Assembly: GCA_016200665.1 (NCBI GenBank)
Contig: JACQEG010000032.1
Coordinates: forward strand, 1-33,718
Reading direction: 5' to 3'
Length of the DNA stretch: 33,718 nucleotides
Origin: Chloroflexota bacterium
GTDB taxonomy: Bacteria; Chloroflexota; Limnocylindria; Limnocylindrales; CSP1-4
Shown here in pieces: positions 7,339 to 15,296 of this stretch (position 1 is the stretch's first letter; each line of letters begins with the position of its first letter). The position numbers and the translations under genes are program-made. The notes under the pieces were generated by a model that did no database searches, was not told where the DNA came from, and saw only the letters and a program-made list of their open reading frames with translations.

Positions 7339-8970
7339 CTAGGCCGCCTTGGGATCGATCGCGCCGAGAACCTCGCGCTGCCGTTCCCGATCGGTGGCGA
7401 TGAGGTCGTCGATGTTCGACGGATCCGTGATCAGCGTTCGGGCTGGCCGGCCGAGGAGGTAGCCCTGGCCAGCCGTGAGGCCCAGCTCGCGAACGACCTC
7501 GAGCTGATGGCCGGTCTCGATGCCTTCGGCGACGATCGTTGCCGAAGAGCGGACGGCCAGCTCGCGAAGCGCTCGCAGGACGGCCATCGACGAATCCCGG
7601 AGCACGCCGCTCTGGACGAGGGTCAGGTCGATCTTCACGAGGTCGAACGAGATCTCGCTGAGGAGCCTGAGGCCGGCATTTCCGGCGCCGACGTCGTCGG
7701 CAGCGATCCGGATGCCCATCTCGCGGCAGCTCTCGAGATTGTGCCGCAGCCGCTCGATGTCCTCGACGGCCTCCCGTTCCGTGAGCTCCAGGACGAGGGC
7801 CGAGGGCAGGATGCCGTGCTTCTTGAACGTTGCCACGAGCCGGGTGGCGCTGAACTCCGGGCTCTCGAGGGTCCGGGGTGACAGGTTCACCGCCAGGTAT
7901 CGCTCTGGCGGCACCGTCCCGGCGGCGGCCGCCACGACCTCGAGGCAGGCGGCATCCAGCTCGACCGTGCGACCGGTCGCCTCAGCGGCGCTGAACAGGG
8001 CCTCGGCACTGTAGAAGCCTGATCTCGGGTCCGGTCGGACCAGCGCCTCGTGGCCGATGACGACGCCCGTCGCCAGCGAGAAGATCGGCTGGTACACCGC
8101 CGTCAGCGAGCGTTTGGCCGCGACCGCTGCGACGGCGGCGGCCAGCTCGGCGGCATTCCGCTCATCCCCGGCCTGGCCGTGACGGTCCGCGTCGAAGACC
8201 TCGACCGAGGTTCGGCCGTGGCGCTTCGACCAGTACAGCGCCGCGTCGGCGTGCCGGAAGAGCCGCGCCCCACTCGTGCTCGGCGTCGGGAAGGACGAGA
8301 CACCGGCGGAGAACGAGAACGGTCGCTCGTCACCCGTCGTCGGGCCCTCGAGGGCCGCGGCCAGCAGGCGTCGAGCCGTCAGGGCGGCAGCCTCGAGATC
8401 GGTGCGCGGCATGAGCACCACGAACTCGTCGCCGCCGATCCGGAACGCGCGGTCGCCGAGGCGGGCGCCGGCCGCGAGGAGCCGGCCCATCTCCGCGATC
8501 AGGGCGTCGCCCCCGGCATGGCCGACCTCGTCGTTGACCCGCTTCAGGTCGTCGAGATCGATGAGGACGAACGACAGCGCACTCCCCCGGCGCCGGGCGT
8601 CCTCGACCTGCCGCGCGAACTCCTCCTGGAACGCCCGATGGTTGCCGAGACCGGTCAGCGGATCGATGAGCGAATCGAGCCTTGCCCGCTCGTACATGTC
8701 CCGCATCTCGGCGCGCCCGACCTCCATCCGGCCGGCGGCCTCGAGCACGGAGCGGGCGAGGAGGACCATGATCGGGGGAACGATCACGGCCAGGACGAGC
8801 AGGCGGCCCACCCAGCCATCTCGACCGAACGGCCAGTCGATGAACGGTCCGGCTGCGGCCATGAGCAGGGCGAACATGACGGCCAGGGACCTCGCGACGC
8901 GCGAGCGCACGGCGCGAGCGTCGTCCCGCTCGTGCCGCTTGATGGCCGGGGCCAGCGCTCCAGCGGTCAT
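7339..8970 (-). CDS. Membrane GGDEF-EAL protein (c-di-GMP synthesis/turnover)
   Basis: A 543-residue protein with two N-terminal membrane segments (about 28-45 and 55-75) and almost no extracytoplasmic domain, followed by GGDEF and EAL domains. GGDEF is intact at 179-183 (FRIGGDEFVV) with an inhibitory RLGD at 170-173. The EAL domain has GHEALVRP (Glu308), VNLSPRTLE, LELTERE, ADDVGAGN, VKIDLT, AEGIET and GQGYLLGRP, so both catalytic sets look complete. It resembles the GGDEF-EAL protein at 3043-5520 through LTGLGNHRAFQE and the C-terminal motifs, suggesting paralogy. Its ATG overlaps the stop of the upstream secreted-protein gene (ATGA), so translation is probably coupled and that protein may be its sensory partner. 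Confidence 0.92.
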   Translation of the reverse strand: MTAGALAPAIKRHERDDARAVRSRVARSLAVMFALLMAAAGPFIDWPFGRDGWVGRLLVLAVIVPPIMVLLARSVLEAAGRMEVGRAEMRDMYERARLDSLIDPLTGLGNHRAFQEEFARQVEDARRRGSALSFVLIDLDDLKRVNDEVGHAGGDALIAEMGRLLAAGARLGDRAFRIGGDEFVVLMPRTDLEAAALTARRLLAAALEGPTTGDERPFSFSAGVSSFPTPSTSGARLFRHADAALYWSKRHGRTSVEVFDADRHGQAGDERNAAELAAAVAAVAAKRSLTAVYQPIFSLATGVVIGHEALVRPDPRSGFYSAEALFSAAEATGRTVELDAACLEVVAAAAGTVPPERYLAVNLSPRTLESPEFSATRLVATFKKHGILPSALVLELTEREAVEDIERLRHNLESCREMGIRIAADDVGAGNAGLRLLSEISFDLVKIDLTLVQSGVLRDSSMAVLRALRELAVRSSATIVAEGIETGHQLEVVRELGLTAGQGYLLGRPARTLITDPSNIDDLIATDRERQREVLGAIDPKAA

Positions 8971-9881
8971 CGTCGCGACCCCGTCAGTCCCACGCGAGCC
9001 TCATGGCTGCGCGATGACCCCGCACCGATCCCGGATCGGAAGCTCGACCGAAGCAACCTGCGACTCAGGAACGCGAACAGGCCGAGGCCCAACAGTGTGC
9101 CGACGCTCGACACGGCAAGGGCCAGCACCGGGCGCGGCAGGAGCCAAGGATCGAACACCATGGCCGGCGACCTCGCGTCAGACGACGTCGCGTCAGGCGA
9201 CGTCGGGCCGTTCAGGCCTGCGCCAGCGAGGGCGGTGCCATCAGGAGCCCGCGATCCGGTCGGCGATGCCGAAGCCGCTGGCGTCGGAACGTTCGGCGTC
9301 GCGCCCGATCCGGGCGGGACGGTCGCGTTGCCGGTCGGGGCGGCCGCGGTCGCATTGCCGGTCGGGGCGGCCGTCGGGGCAGCCGTCGGCGTGGCGGTCG
9401 GGGCAGCCGTCGGCGTGGCGGTCGGGGCAGCCGTCGGCTTGGGTGTCGGCGCCACGACCTGAACGGTCGCTGGATTCACGGCCAGGAGCTGCACCGACTG
9501 GCGCCCCGGACCGCTCCCGCTCGATGCCTCGAAGCTGTACGGCCAGCGGCCGGCCGGGAGCTTCATGGTCGATCCGAACGTGGCGCCTGTCTGAAGGTCG
9601 CCCTGGATGTAGTTGAGCGCGTACTCGCCGACGCCCGTGATCACGACGACGATCCGATCGGGCGAGCAGCCGTCGCTGTCCGCGTAGCTCACCGTGAACG
9701 CGAACCGGGTACCGGTCGAGCCGGAGCCCGGAGACACCGTCCCCTTCGATAGCACCAACGTGTGCTTGGGGCGGGCGCCACACGCCGATGCCGCCGCGGT
9801 CTCGCGTGGGGCGAGAACGGCGATGCCGAGGATGACCGCGATGACCGCAAGCACCCCGCGCACGCGACGAAGAGGGCTCAT
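8967..9881 (-). CDS. Secreted, C-terminally anchored Pro/Thr-rich protein
   Basis: Function not recognised. The 304-residue product starts with a signal peptide (RRVRGVLAVIAVILGIAVLAP, cleavage near residue 30). A compact extracellular domain of about 110 residues with two cysteines (near 34 and 72) follows, then an Ala/Pro/Thr stalk with repeated TAAPTATP units (about 145-200). One membrane segment at about 250-275 is followed by a basic cytoplasmic tail. The layout is that of a surface sensor or receptor on a flexible stalk. Its stop overlaps the start of the GGDEF-EAL gene, which itself has almost no external domain, so a two-protein sensor is plausible but inferred. The stalk DNA contains 24-bp tandem repeats. 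Confidence 0.75.
   Translation of the reverse strand: MSPLRRVRGVLAVIAVILGIAVLAPRETAAASACGARPKHTLVLSKGTVSPGSGSTGTRFAFTVSYADSDGCSPDRIVVVITGVGEYALNYIQGDLQTGATFGSTMKLPAGRWPYSFEASSGSGPGRQSVQLLAVNPATVQVVAPTPKPTAAPTATPTAAPTATPTAAPTAAPTGNATAAAPTGNATVPPGSGATPNVPTPAASASPTGSRAPDGTALAGAGLNGPTSPDATSSDARSPAMVFDPWLLPRPVLALAVSSVGTLLGLGLFAFLSRRLLRSSFRSGIGAGSSRSHEARVGLTGSRR
9373..9444 (-). repeat. Three tandem 24-bp repeats coding the Ala/Pro/Thr stalk
   Basis: Units at 9373-9396 and 9397-9420 are identical, and 9421-9444 differs only at its end. On the coding strand each unit specifies an eight-residue A/P/T block. The related, shorter GNAT-type block at about 9326-9372 looks like a diverged copy. Copy number probably varies between strains. 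Confidence 0.8.
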
Positions 9882-10129
9882 CAGGGCCTCGAGCGAAGAT
9901 CAACCTGGCCAAACGTACTGGCCGGCCCCGCGATGTCGACGAACTGATCGTCCTGTCAACGCGTGACCAAACGCACCACCAACGCAGCCCGGGCCGGGCG
10001 CAGCACGCAGCGGTCACCCACCAGCCGGCGGAGCTCGCCCATGTTGGCCATCGAACGCTCGTGTGCGAGCGCGACGTGACTCCGCTAGCGTGGAGGCGCC
10101 ATTCGTCCCAGTCCCAGGGGAGGCGTGAT
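9882..10129. other. Divergent intergenic region upstream of stalk protein and mscL
   Basis: This 248-bp gap holds no convincing gene. On the minus strand a perfect TTGACA lies at 9959-9954, but the hexamer 17 nt further on (ACATCG) is poor. The stretch TGGCC-AAACGTAC-TGGCC (9906-9923) is a short direct repeat. The mscL -10 and ribosome site are at the right-hand end. Confidence 0.4.
10086..10091 (+). promoter_or_regulatory. Possible -10 (TAGCGT) of mscL
   Basis: TAGCGT lies 38 nt before the mscL ATG, leaving a short leader that includes GGGGAGG about 7 nt before the start. No good -35 was seen. Confidence 0.35.
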
Positions 10130-10540
10130 ATGTGGGCCGAGTTCAAGGCGTTCCTGCTCAAGACGAACGCCATGGCCCTGGCGATCGGCGTCATCATCGG
10201 CGCCGCCCTCGGCGCGGTCGTCAACTCGCTCGTCAACGACATCGTCATGCCGCCGATCGGGATGCTCCTCGGCAAGGTCGACTTCGCCGCCCAGAAGTAC
10301 GTCCTCCAGCAGGGCACGCCACCCGGCGATCCCGCCACCGAGATCGCGATCCGCTACGGGGCCTTCGTCAACGCGGTGATCGCCTTCGTCATCATCGCGT
10401 TCGTCGTCTGGCGGCTCTCCAAGATGTTCATCAGGGAGGAGCCGGCCGCGGCCGCGCCGCCCAGCAAGACCTGTCCGTACTGCAAGGAAGCGAACGCGGT
10501 CGACGCCACCAAGTGCCGCGCCTGCGCGAGCTCGATCTAG
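10130..10540 (+). CDS. mscL: Large-conductance mechanosensitive channel with C-terminal zinc ribbon
   Basis: A 136-residue MscL, the membrane channel that opens under tension and releases solutes during hypo-osmotic shock. The first pore segment LAIGVIIGAALGAVVNSLV (about 17-35) and the following NDIVMPPIGMLLG are diagnostic. The second membrane segment spans about 76-98. In place of the usual short charged C-terminal helix the protein ends with a four-cysteine zinc-ribbon pattern, CPYC-N10-CRAC (Cys115, 118, 129, 132). The ATG at 10130 is preferred to the upstream in-frame start at 10061 because GGGGAGG sits about 7 nt ahead and the family begins here. It is convergent with the long tail of the aldehyde dehydrogenase frame, which overlaps its last 110 nt. 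Confidence 0.9.
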   Translation: MWAEFKAFLLKTNAMALAIGVIIGAALGAVVNSLVNDIVMPPIGMLLGKVDFAAQKYVLQQGTPPGDPATEIAIRYGAFVNAVIAFVIIAFVVWRLSKMFIREEPAAAAPPSKTCPYCKEANAVDATKCRACASSI

Positions 10541-12272
10541 GGCGCGAGTCCGGAGGCCAGGGGCTCCAGCAGCTCGGGGCCCGGCAGCTCGCTCCGGGCG
10601 GCCTCAGCCGCCGCTGAGCGTCTTGCGACGGCGTTCGAACTCGTCGTCGTCGATCTCGCCGCGGGCGTAGCGCTGGCGGAGGATCTCCAGTGGGTCGTCC
10701 GGCCGCGGCCCGGCGCCCGCGCCGGGCGCACCCGGGGGCGGTGGCGGGCCCGGCAGCCGGCTGTTCCGGTCGGCCCGGATGAGCCACCGCACGCCGTACA
10801 CCAGGCCGACGAGGATCAGGACCCAGAACGCCGCCACCAGGATGATCCAGATGATGGCGACGCTCGGTCATGTCCTCGATCGACCAGCGCAGGCCCTCGC
10901 GGCTGAGCCCGGAGTCCTTCACGCCGCCGTACGGCATGTGGTCGATTCGATAGCTCGAGATGTCGTTCACGACGACGCCACCGACCTCGAGCTCGTTGAA
11001 CGCCCGCCAGGCATGGGCCAGGTCGTTGGTGAACACGCCGGTCTGGAGCCCGAACGCCGAATCGTTCACCTGGCGGATCGCGTCGTCGAAGTCGGAGAAC
11101 GTGAAGAGCACGACGAGCGGCGCGAACACCTCGTTCGTGCAGACGCTCGCCTGCGGCGGCACGTGCTCCAGGACCGTCGGCTCGAAGAACGTGCCGTCGG
11201 CATGGCCGCCGGCGAGCACCCGGCCGCCGAGCTCCACGGCCTCCTTGACCCAGCGGGCGGTGCGCTCGGCAGCGCCCGGCTCGACCATCGGGCCGACATC
11301 CGTCGTCGGGTCGAGCGGGTCGCCCACCTTGAGCGTCGCCACGCCGGCGACGAGCCTGTCCCGAACGCTCGCGGCGATCGATTCGTGGACGAAGACTCGC
11401 TGGACGCTGATGCACGACTGGCCGGCGTAACTGAAGCCGCCGACGAGGATCCGCTTCACCGCCCAGTCGACGTCGGTCGTGCGGTCGAGGATGACCGCGG
11501 CGTTGCCGCCCAGCTCGAGGACGACCTTCTTCCTGCCGGCGCGCTCCTTCATCCGCCAGCCGACCGCGGGGCTGCCGGTGAACGTCAGGACCTTGAACCG
11601 ATCGTCGCCCACGAGCCGGTCGCCCAGCTCGCGGGTCATCGGCAGGACGCTGACGGCGCCTGCGGGGAGGCCCACCGAGTCGATGATCTCGGTGACGGTC
11701 AGCATCGTGAGCGGGTCCTTCGAGGCGGGCTTCAGCAGGATCGAGCAGCCCGCCGCGATGGCCGGCGCGATCTTGTGGGCGGCGAGGTTCAGCGGGAAGT
11801 TGAACGGGCTGATCCCGAGGACCGGGCCGGCCGGGAAGCGCCGCGTGATCCCGACGCGTCCCTTGGACGAGGCCAGCAGGTCGAGTGGCATGACCTCGCC
11901 GACCATGCGCTCGCACTCCTCGGCCGCGAGCCGGAAGGTGAAGACCGCTCGATCGACCTCGACGAGCGCGTCGCGGATCGGCTTGCCGGCCTCGAGGCTG
12001 AGGATCCGCCCGAGCTCCTCGCGCCGGGCCTTGATCCCTGCGCTGATCTCGCGGAGGGCGCGGGCCCGCTCGTAGACGGGCAGGTGGCGCGTCTCCTCGA
12101 ACGCGGCGACTGCGGCCTGGACGGCCTGCTCGACCTGCTCCGGCGTCGCGTTGTACGTCGCGCCGACCGGGGCCGCCGGATCGGCCGGGTTGTCGATCGG
12201 GAGCAGGTCAGGCGAGTCGACCCACTCGCCGGCCAGGTAGATCTTGTGGGGCTGCGTGGCGGTCAGCGTCAT
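10431..12272 (-). CDS. Aldehyde dehydrogenase (GapN-like) with anomalous C-terminal read-through
   Basis: An NAD(P)-dependent aldehyde dehydrogenase oxidising an aldehyde to the acid. Conserved parts are SPFNFP (Asn158), FTGSPAVG (231-238), catalytic-base Glu253 in LELGGN, nucleophile Cys287 in GQSCISVQR, and NEVFAPL. PYGGVKDSG and EGLRWSIEDMTE mark the usual end of the family, at about codon 472 (position 10857). The frame does not stop there. It runs 141 further codons of unrelated Arg/Pro-rich sequence to a stop at 10431, antisense to the mscL 3' end, while a SHOCT gene occupies another frame of the same stretch. An indel, a lost stop codon or an assembly error is likely. The ATG at 12272 has GAGG 11 nt upstream and TACGAT 30 nt upstream. 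Substrate is unknown; succinate-semialdehyde or glyceraldehyde-3-phosphate types are possible. Confidence 0.8.
   Translation of the reverse strand: MTLTATQPHKIYLAGEWVDSPDLLPIDNPADPAAPVGATYNATPEQVEQAVQAAVAAFEETRHLPVYERARALREISAGIKARREELGRILSLEAGKPIRDALVEVDRAVFTFRLAAEECERMVGEVMPLDLLASSKGRVGITRRFPAGPVLGISPFNFPLNLAAHKIAPAIAAGCSILLKPASKDPLTMLTVTEIIDSVGLPAGAVSVLPMTRELGDRLVGDDRFKVLTFTGSPAVGWRMKERAGRKKVVLELGGNAAVILDRTTDVDWAVKRILVGGFSYAGQSCISVQRVFVHESIAASVRDRLVAGVATLKVGDPLDPTTDVGPMVEPGAAERTARWVKEAVELGGRVLAGGHADGTFFEPTVLEHVPPQASVCTNEVFAPLVVLFTFSDFDDAIRQVNDSAFGLQTGVFTNDLAHAWRAFNELEVGGVVVNDISSYRIDHMPYGGVKDSGLSREGLRWSIEDMTERRHHLDHPGGGVLGPDPRRPGVRRAVAHPGRPEQPAAGPATAPGCARRGRRAAAGRPTGDPPPALRPRRDRRRRVRTPSQDAQRRLRPPGASCRAPSCWSPWPPDSRPRSSSRRRGTWWRRPRSLPCSTDRSCWAARPRPAPP
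10604..10837 (-). CDS. Small SHOCT-domain membrane protein, start uncertain
   Basis: A 77-residue protein with one N-terminal membrane segment (FWVLILVGLVYGVRWLI), a Pro/Gly-rich linker and a C-terminal SHOCT motif (DPLEILRQRYARGEIDDDEF). SHOCT domains are common at the ends of small bacterial membrane proteins; their role is unknown. The GTG at 10837 has no ribosome site. Hydrophobic codons (VAIIWIIL) continue upstream of it until an in-frame TGA at 10870-10868, inside the ALDH DMTE codons, so the true start may be lost or misread. The SHOCT match supports this frame as the real one here, over the extended ALDH frame. Confidence 0.6.
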   Translation of the reverse strand: MAAFWVLILVGLVYGVRWLIRADRNSRLPGPPPPPGAPGAGAGPRPDDPLEILRQRYARGEIDDDEFERRRKTLSGG

Positions 12273-12302
12273 GGCGGGAGGCACCTCGTTGTCGGTCGGA
12301 CG

Positions 12303-12308
12303 ATCGTA
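12303..12308 (-). promoter_or_regulatory. Possible -10 (TACGAT) of aldehyde dehydrogenase gene
   Basis: TACGAT on the minus strand, 30 nt before the ATG at 12272, leaves a short leader containing GAGG. It is within the divergent promoter shared with the MarP-like gene. Confidence 0.4.
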
Positions 12309-12311
12309 CGC

Positions 12312-12337
12312 CACACGCCGCGTGCACGGCCGGTGTG
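12312..12337. promoter_or_regulatory. Composite 26-bp dyad between ALDH and marP
   Basis: Outer arms CACAC (12312-12316) and GTGTG (12333-12337) flank a central palindrome CGTGCACG (12321-12328), with GCCG on both sides of the centre. It lies between the two divergent -10 elements, where one regulator could control both genes. The binding protein is unknown. Confidence 0.35.
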
Positions 12338-12338
12338 T

Positions 12339-12344
12339 CACGAT
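12339..12344 (+). promoter_or_regulatory. -10-like CACGAT, leaderless start of marP-like gene
   Basis: CACGAT, then CCGGCC, then the GTG at 12351. The 6-nt spacing matches other leaderless starts in the window, and no ribosome site is present. Confidence 0.45.
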
Positions 12345-12350
12345 CCGGCC

Positions 12351-13526
12351 GTGAACGCATTGGACGTGATCGCCGTCCTGCTGGTGGTCGTCGCGATCAT
12401 CTTCGGGGCGCGCTCGGGTGCCCTGCCGCAGCTCGCCGGCCTGGCCGGAGCCGGCCTCGGCGCGGTCATCGGCTTCACGGTCCTGCCGGCCGCGAGCCCG
12501 TTCCTGCAGGACCTCGAGCCGACGGTCCGGGCGATCTTCACGCTCGGGATCCTGCTCGGGCTCGTCGGGCTCGGCGAGGGACTGGGGGCCGCGGCCGGGC
12601 GAGCGGCCTCGAAGGCGCTCGGTCACGGGCTGCTCGGGGCGCTCGACCAGGTCGCGGGCGCGGCGGTGGGCGCGGCGCAGGCCCTCCTGATCGTGTGGCT
12701 CATGGGCGGCATCCTGGCGAGCGGGCCGTTCACCAACCTGAGCCAGCTGGCCCAGACCTCGCGGTTGCTCCGCGTCGTCGACGCGTTCCTGCCGCCACCC
12801 ACCGAGATCGTCATCGAGCTTGGCCGGCTCCTCGACGACACGGGCCTGCCGGATCTGTTCATCGGCCTCGAGCCGCTGCCCGCGGCCCCCATCGACCTGC
12901 CGACGGACGCCCAGGCGCGGGCGATCGGCGAGCGCGCGGCGAAGTCCGTGCTGCGGGTGGTGGCCGACGGCTGCCAGCTCGAGTCACGCGGGACGAGCTT
13001 CGTCATCGCGCCGGGCTACCTCGTGACCAACGCCCATGTCGTGGTTGGTGCCCGGACGATCCGCGTCCAGAGCCCCACGGCCAGCTTCACCGCGACGCCC
13101 GTCCTGGTGGACCTGGAGCTCGACGTGGCCGTGCTCCGGGTCCGGTCGCTCGACGCGCCGTCGCTCGCATTCGCGACCATCGACCCGACCCGCGGTGCGA
13201 TCGCGGCGACGTTCGGCTATCCCGGCGGCGGGAATGCCGCCGTCGAGCCGGCCATCGTCGCCGCGGTCTACGAGGCGACCGGCCTCGACGTCACCGGCAC
13301 GGCACGGGTCACGCGCCGCCTCGTCGAGCTTCGATCGAGGATCGTCCCGGGTGACAGCGGCGGCCCGTTGCTCCTTGCCGACGGCACCGTCGGCGGCGTC
13401 GTCTTCGCCGAATCGCGGGCCGACCCGAGCGTCGGCTACGCCCTGTCCCCCACCGCCGTCGCGGAACGGATCGCGCCGGCGCTCACGTTGACCCAGGAGG
13501 TCTCCACCGGGCCATGCATCCACTGA
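12351..13526 (+). CDS. marP: MarP-like membrane-anchored serine protease (CvpA + trypsin domains)
   Basis: A 391-residue protease with an N-terminal CvpA-like membrane domain of about four segments (roughly 4-20, 28-47, 60-80 and 98-122) and a chymotrypsin-fold protease domain facing outward. The triad is visible: His229 in VTNAHVV, Asp258 in LELDVAVLRV, and Ser336 in PGDSGGPL. This matches M. tuberculosis MarP (Rv3671c), a periplasmic protease needed for acid and oxidative-stress survival; the role here is inferred. The GTG at 12351 is chosen because the CvpA homology begins immediately and a leaderless -10 lies 6 nt upstream. The end overlaps the DUF885 gene by 13 nt, so the two are probably cotranscribed. 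Confidence 0.87.
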   Translation: MNALDVIAVLLVVVAIIFGARSGALPQLAGLAGAGLGAVIGFTVLPAASPFLQDLEPTVRAIFTLGILLGLVGLGEGLGAAAGRAASKALGHGLLGALDQVAGAAVGAAQALLIVWLMGGILASGPFTNLSQLAQTSRLLRVVDAFLPPPTEIVIELGRLLDDTGLPDLFIGLEPLPAAPIDLPTDAQARAIGERAAKSVLRVVADGCQLESRGTSFVIAPGYLVTNAHVVVGARTIRVQSPTASFTATPVLVDLELDVAVLRVRSLDAPSLAFATIDPTRGAIAATFGYPGGGNAAVEPAIVAAVYEATGLDVTGTARVTRRLVELRSRIVPGDSGGPLLLADGTVGGVVFAESRADPSVGYALSPTAVAERIAPALTLTQEVSTGPCIH

Positions 13527-15238
13527 CCGATCGCGCCACCCTCCGCCCGCTCGCGGACGAGTTCTGGGACGACGTCATGGCGACGAGCCCGACCTTCGCC
13601 ACGGTCCTTGGCGATCGCCGGTTCGACGACCGCCTCGATGACCCCTCGCCCGAGGCGCTGGCCGACGTGGTCCGCCGCCGCCGTGCGACCGCCGGCGCCG
13701 CCCGGGCCCTGGATGGCGCCGCCCTGACCCCGGCGGAGCGGGTGACGCGCCAGATGCTGGTCGACGAGGCAGAGGGCCAGGCCGCGTCGATCGAGTCCGG
13801 GATGACCGACTGGACCGTCGATCCGCTCAACGGGCCGCAGACCCACTTCCTCGATCTCGTCGGGTACCAGACGGTGGCGACGCCCGAAGACGGGGCGCGG
13901 ATGGTCGCGCGGTGGCGGGCGATCGGACCCTACCTCGACGTCATCATCGCGAACCTCCGGCGCGCGGCCGCCGACGGCAGGGTGGCGGTCAGGGCGCCGG
14001 TCGAGCGCACGATCGACATCCTCGAGCACCTCGAGGCGACCCCGATCGCGGACTGGGCGCTCGCCTCGCCGGCGAAGGCGCGGCCGGAGGGCTGGTCCGA
14101 GGCGGACGCGGCGGCCTTCGGCGATGACCTCGTCGAGGCGGTCAGCGAGGTGGCGGCACCGGCCTTCCAGCGCTTCCGCCAGGTCCTCCAGGCGGAGATC
14201 CTGCCGGTCGCGAGGCCCCAGGACCGGCCGGGCCTCGTCCACCTGCCGGGCGGCCTCGACGCCTACCGCTCGCTCATCCGGGTCCACACGACGCTCGACC
14301 TTCAGCCCGAGGCGATCCACGAGACCGGCGTTCGCGAGATCGAGCGGATCGATCGCGAGTTCGTCGAGCTTGGCGGCCGGCTGCTCGGCACCACCGATCT
14401 GGCGGGCACGCTGGCGGCCCTCCGGAGCGATCCGAAGCTCCGGTTCTCGACCTCGGGCGAGGTCTTCACGACAGCCCGACGCTCGCTGGAGCGGGCCGAG
14501 GCGGCGATCCCCGACTGGTTCGGGCGCCTGCCCCGGGCGGCCTGCGAGGTCATCCCGATCCCGACGCACGCGGAGGCCCACCAGACGATCGCGTACTACT
14601 CATGGCCGGCGATCGATGGCAGCCGGCCGGGCCGCTACTACATCAACCTCCACGCGCCGACGACCCGGCCGCGGTACGAGGCGGAGGCGCTCGCCTTCCA
14701 CGAGGCCGTCCCGGGCCATCACCTCCAGATCGCGATCGCCCAGGAGCTGGAAGGCATCCCGGCGTTCCAGCGGATGCTCGGCTCAACGGCCTTCGCCGAG
14801 GGCTGGGGCCTCTACACCGAGCGGCTCTCCGACGAGATGGGCCTCTACTCCGGCGACCTGGACCACTTCGGGATCCTGTCGTTCGACGCGTGGCGGGCCG
14901 GCCGCCTGGTCGTCGACACCGGGATGCACGCCCTCGGCTGGTCACGCCAGCGGGCCATCGACTTCCTCCGCGAGCACACCGCGCTCGGCGAGAACAACAT
15001 CGAGAACGAGGTCGACCGCTACATCGTCTGGCCGGGCCAGGCGCTGGCCTACAAGATCGGCCAGCTCGAGATCCTCCGCCTCCGGGCGGATGCGCGGGAC
15101 CGGCTCGGCGAGTCGTTCGACATCAAGGGGTTCCATGACGCGATCCTGGGCTCCGGCGCCGTCAGCCTGCCGGCGCTCGGCGGGATCGTCGAGGGCTGGA
15201 TCGCGGACCGGGCGAGCGGAGCCGTGGCCGCCGGCTGA
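13514..15238 (+). CDS. DUF885 family predicted zinc metallohydrolase
   Basis: A 574-residue protein of the DUF885 family, distantly related to zinc carboxypeptidases. The metal motif HEAVPGHH (residues 396-403) is intact. Downstream conserved blocks are FAEGWGLYTERL, which carries the probable third ligand Glu, and VDRYIVWPGQALAYKIGQ. There is no signal peptide or membrane segment, so it is probably cytoplasmic; the peptide or ester substrate is unknown. The ATG at 13514 overlaps the marP 3' end by 13 nt, and AGGAGG lies about 13 nt upstream, a rather long spacing. An alternative start is not obvious because homology begins near DEFWDD. Confidence 0.85.
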   Translation: MHPLTDRATLRPLADEFWDDVMATSPTFATVLGDRRFDDRLDDPSPEALADVVRRRRATAGAARALDGAALTPAERVTRQMLVDEAEGQAASIESGMTDWTVDPLNGPQTHFLDLVGYQTVATPEDGARMVARWRAIGPYLDVIIANLRRAAADGRVAVRAPVERTIDILEHLEATPIADWALASPAKARPEGWSEADAAAFGDDLVEAVSEVAAPAFQRFRQVLQAEILPVARPQDRPGLVHLPGGLDAYRSLIRVHTTLDLQPEAIHETGVREIERIDREFVELGGRLLGTTDLAGTLAALRSDPKLRFSTSGEVFTTARRSLERAEAAIPDWFGRLPRAACEVIPIPTHAEAHQTIAYYSWPAIDGSRPGRYYINLHAPTTRPRYEAEALAFHEAVPGHHLQIAIAQELEGIPAFQRMLGSTAFAEGWGLYTERLSDEMGLYSGDLDHFGILSFDAWRAGRLVVDTGMHALGWSRQRAIDFLREHTALGENNIENEVDRYIVWPGQALAYKIGQLEILRLRADARDRLGESFDIKGFHDAILGSGAVSLPALGGIVEGWIADRASGAVAAG

Positions 15239-15249
15239 GCGTCGCGGCG

Positions 15250-15264
15250 GGCCGAGGATCGGCC
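15250..15264. terminator. Hairpin between convergent DUF885 and CNB genes
   Basis: GGCCGA-GGA-TCGGCC forms a 6-bp stem in the 71-bp convergent gap. It may end transcription on either strand, although no T tract is present. Confidence 0.4.
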
Positions 15265-15296
15265 GCGCCAAGGATCGGCAGCGCCAAGGATCGGCA
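15265..15296. repeat. Two tandem 16-bp repeats in convergent gap
   Basis: GCGCCAAGGATCGGCA occurs twice in direct succession (15265-15280 and 15281-15296). A partial third copy begins at 15297 and a diverged copy is the hairpin just upstream. No gene covers it. Confidence 0.75.

Noticed and set aside
9373-9444. CRISPR-like or mobile repeat array
   Set aside because: The 24-bp units are contiguous, without spacers, and in frame within the stalk of a secreted protein.
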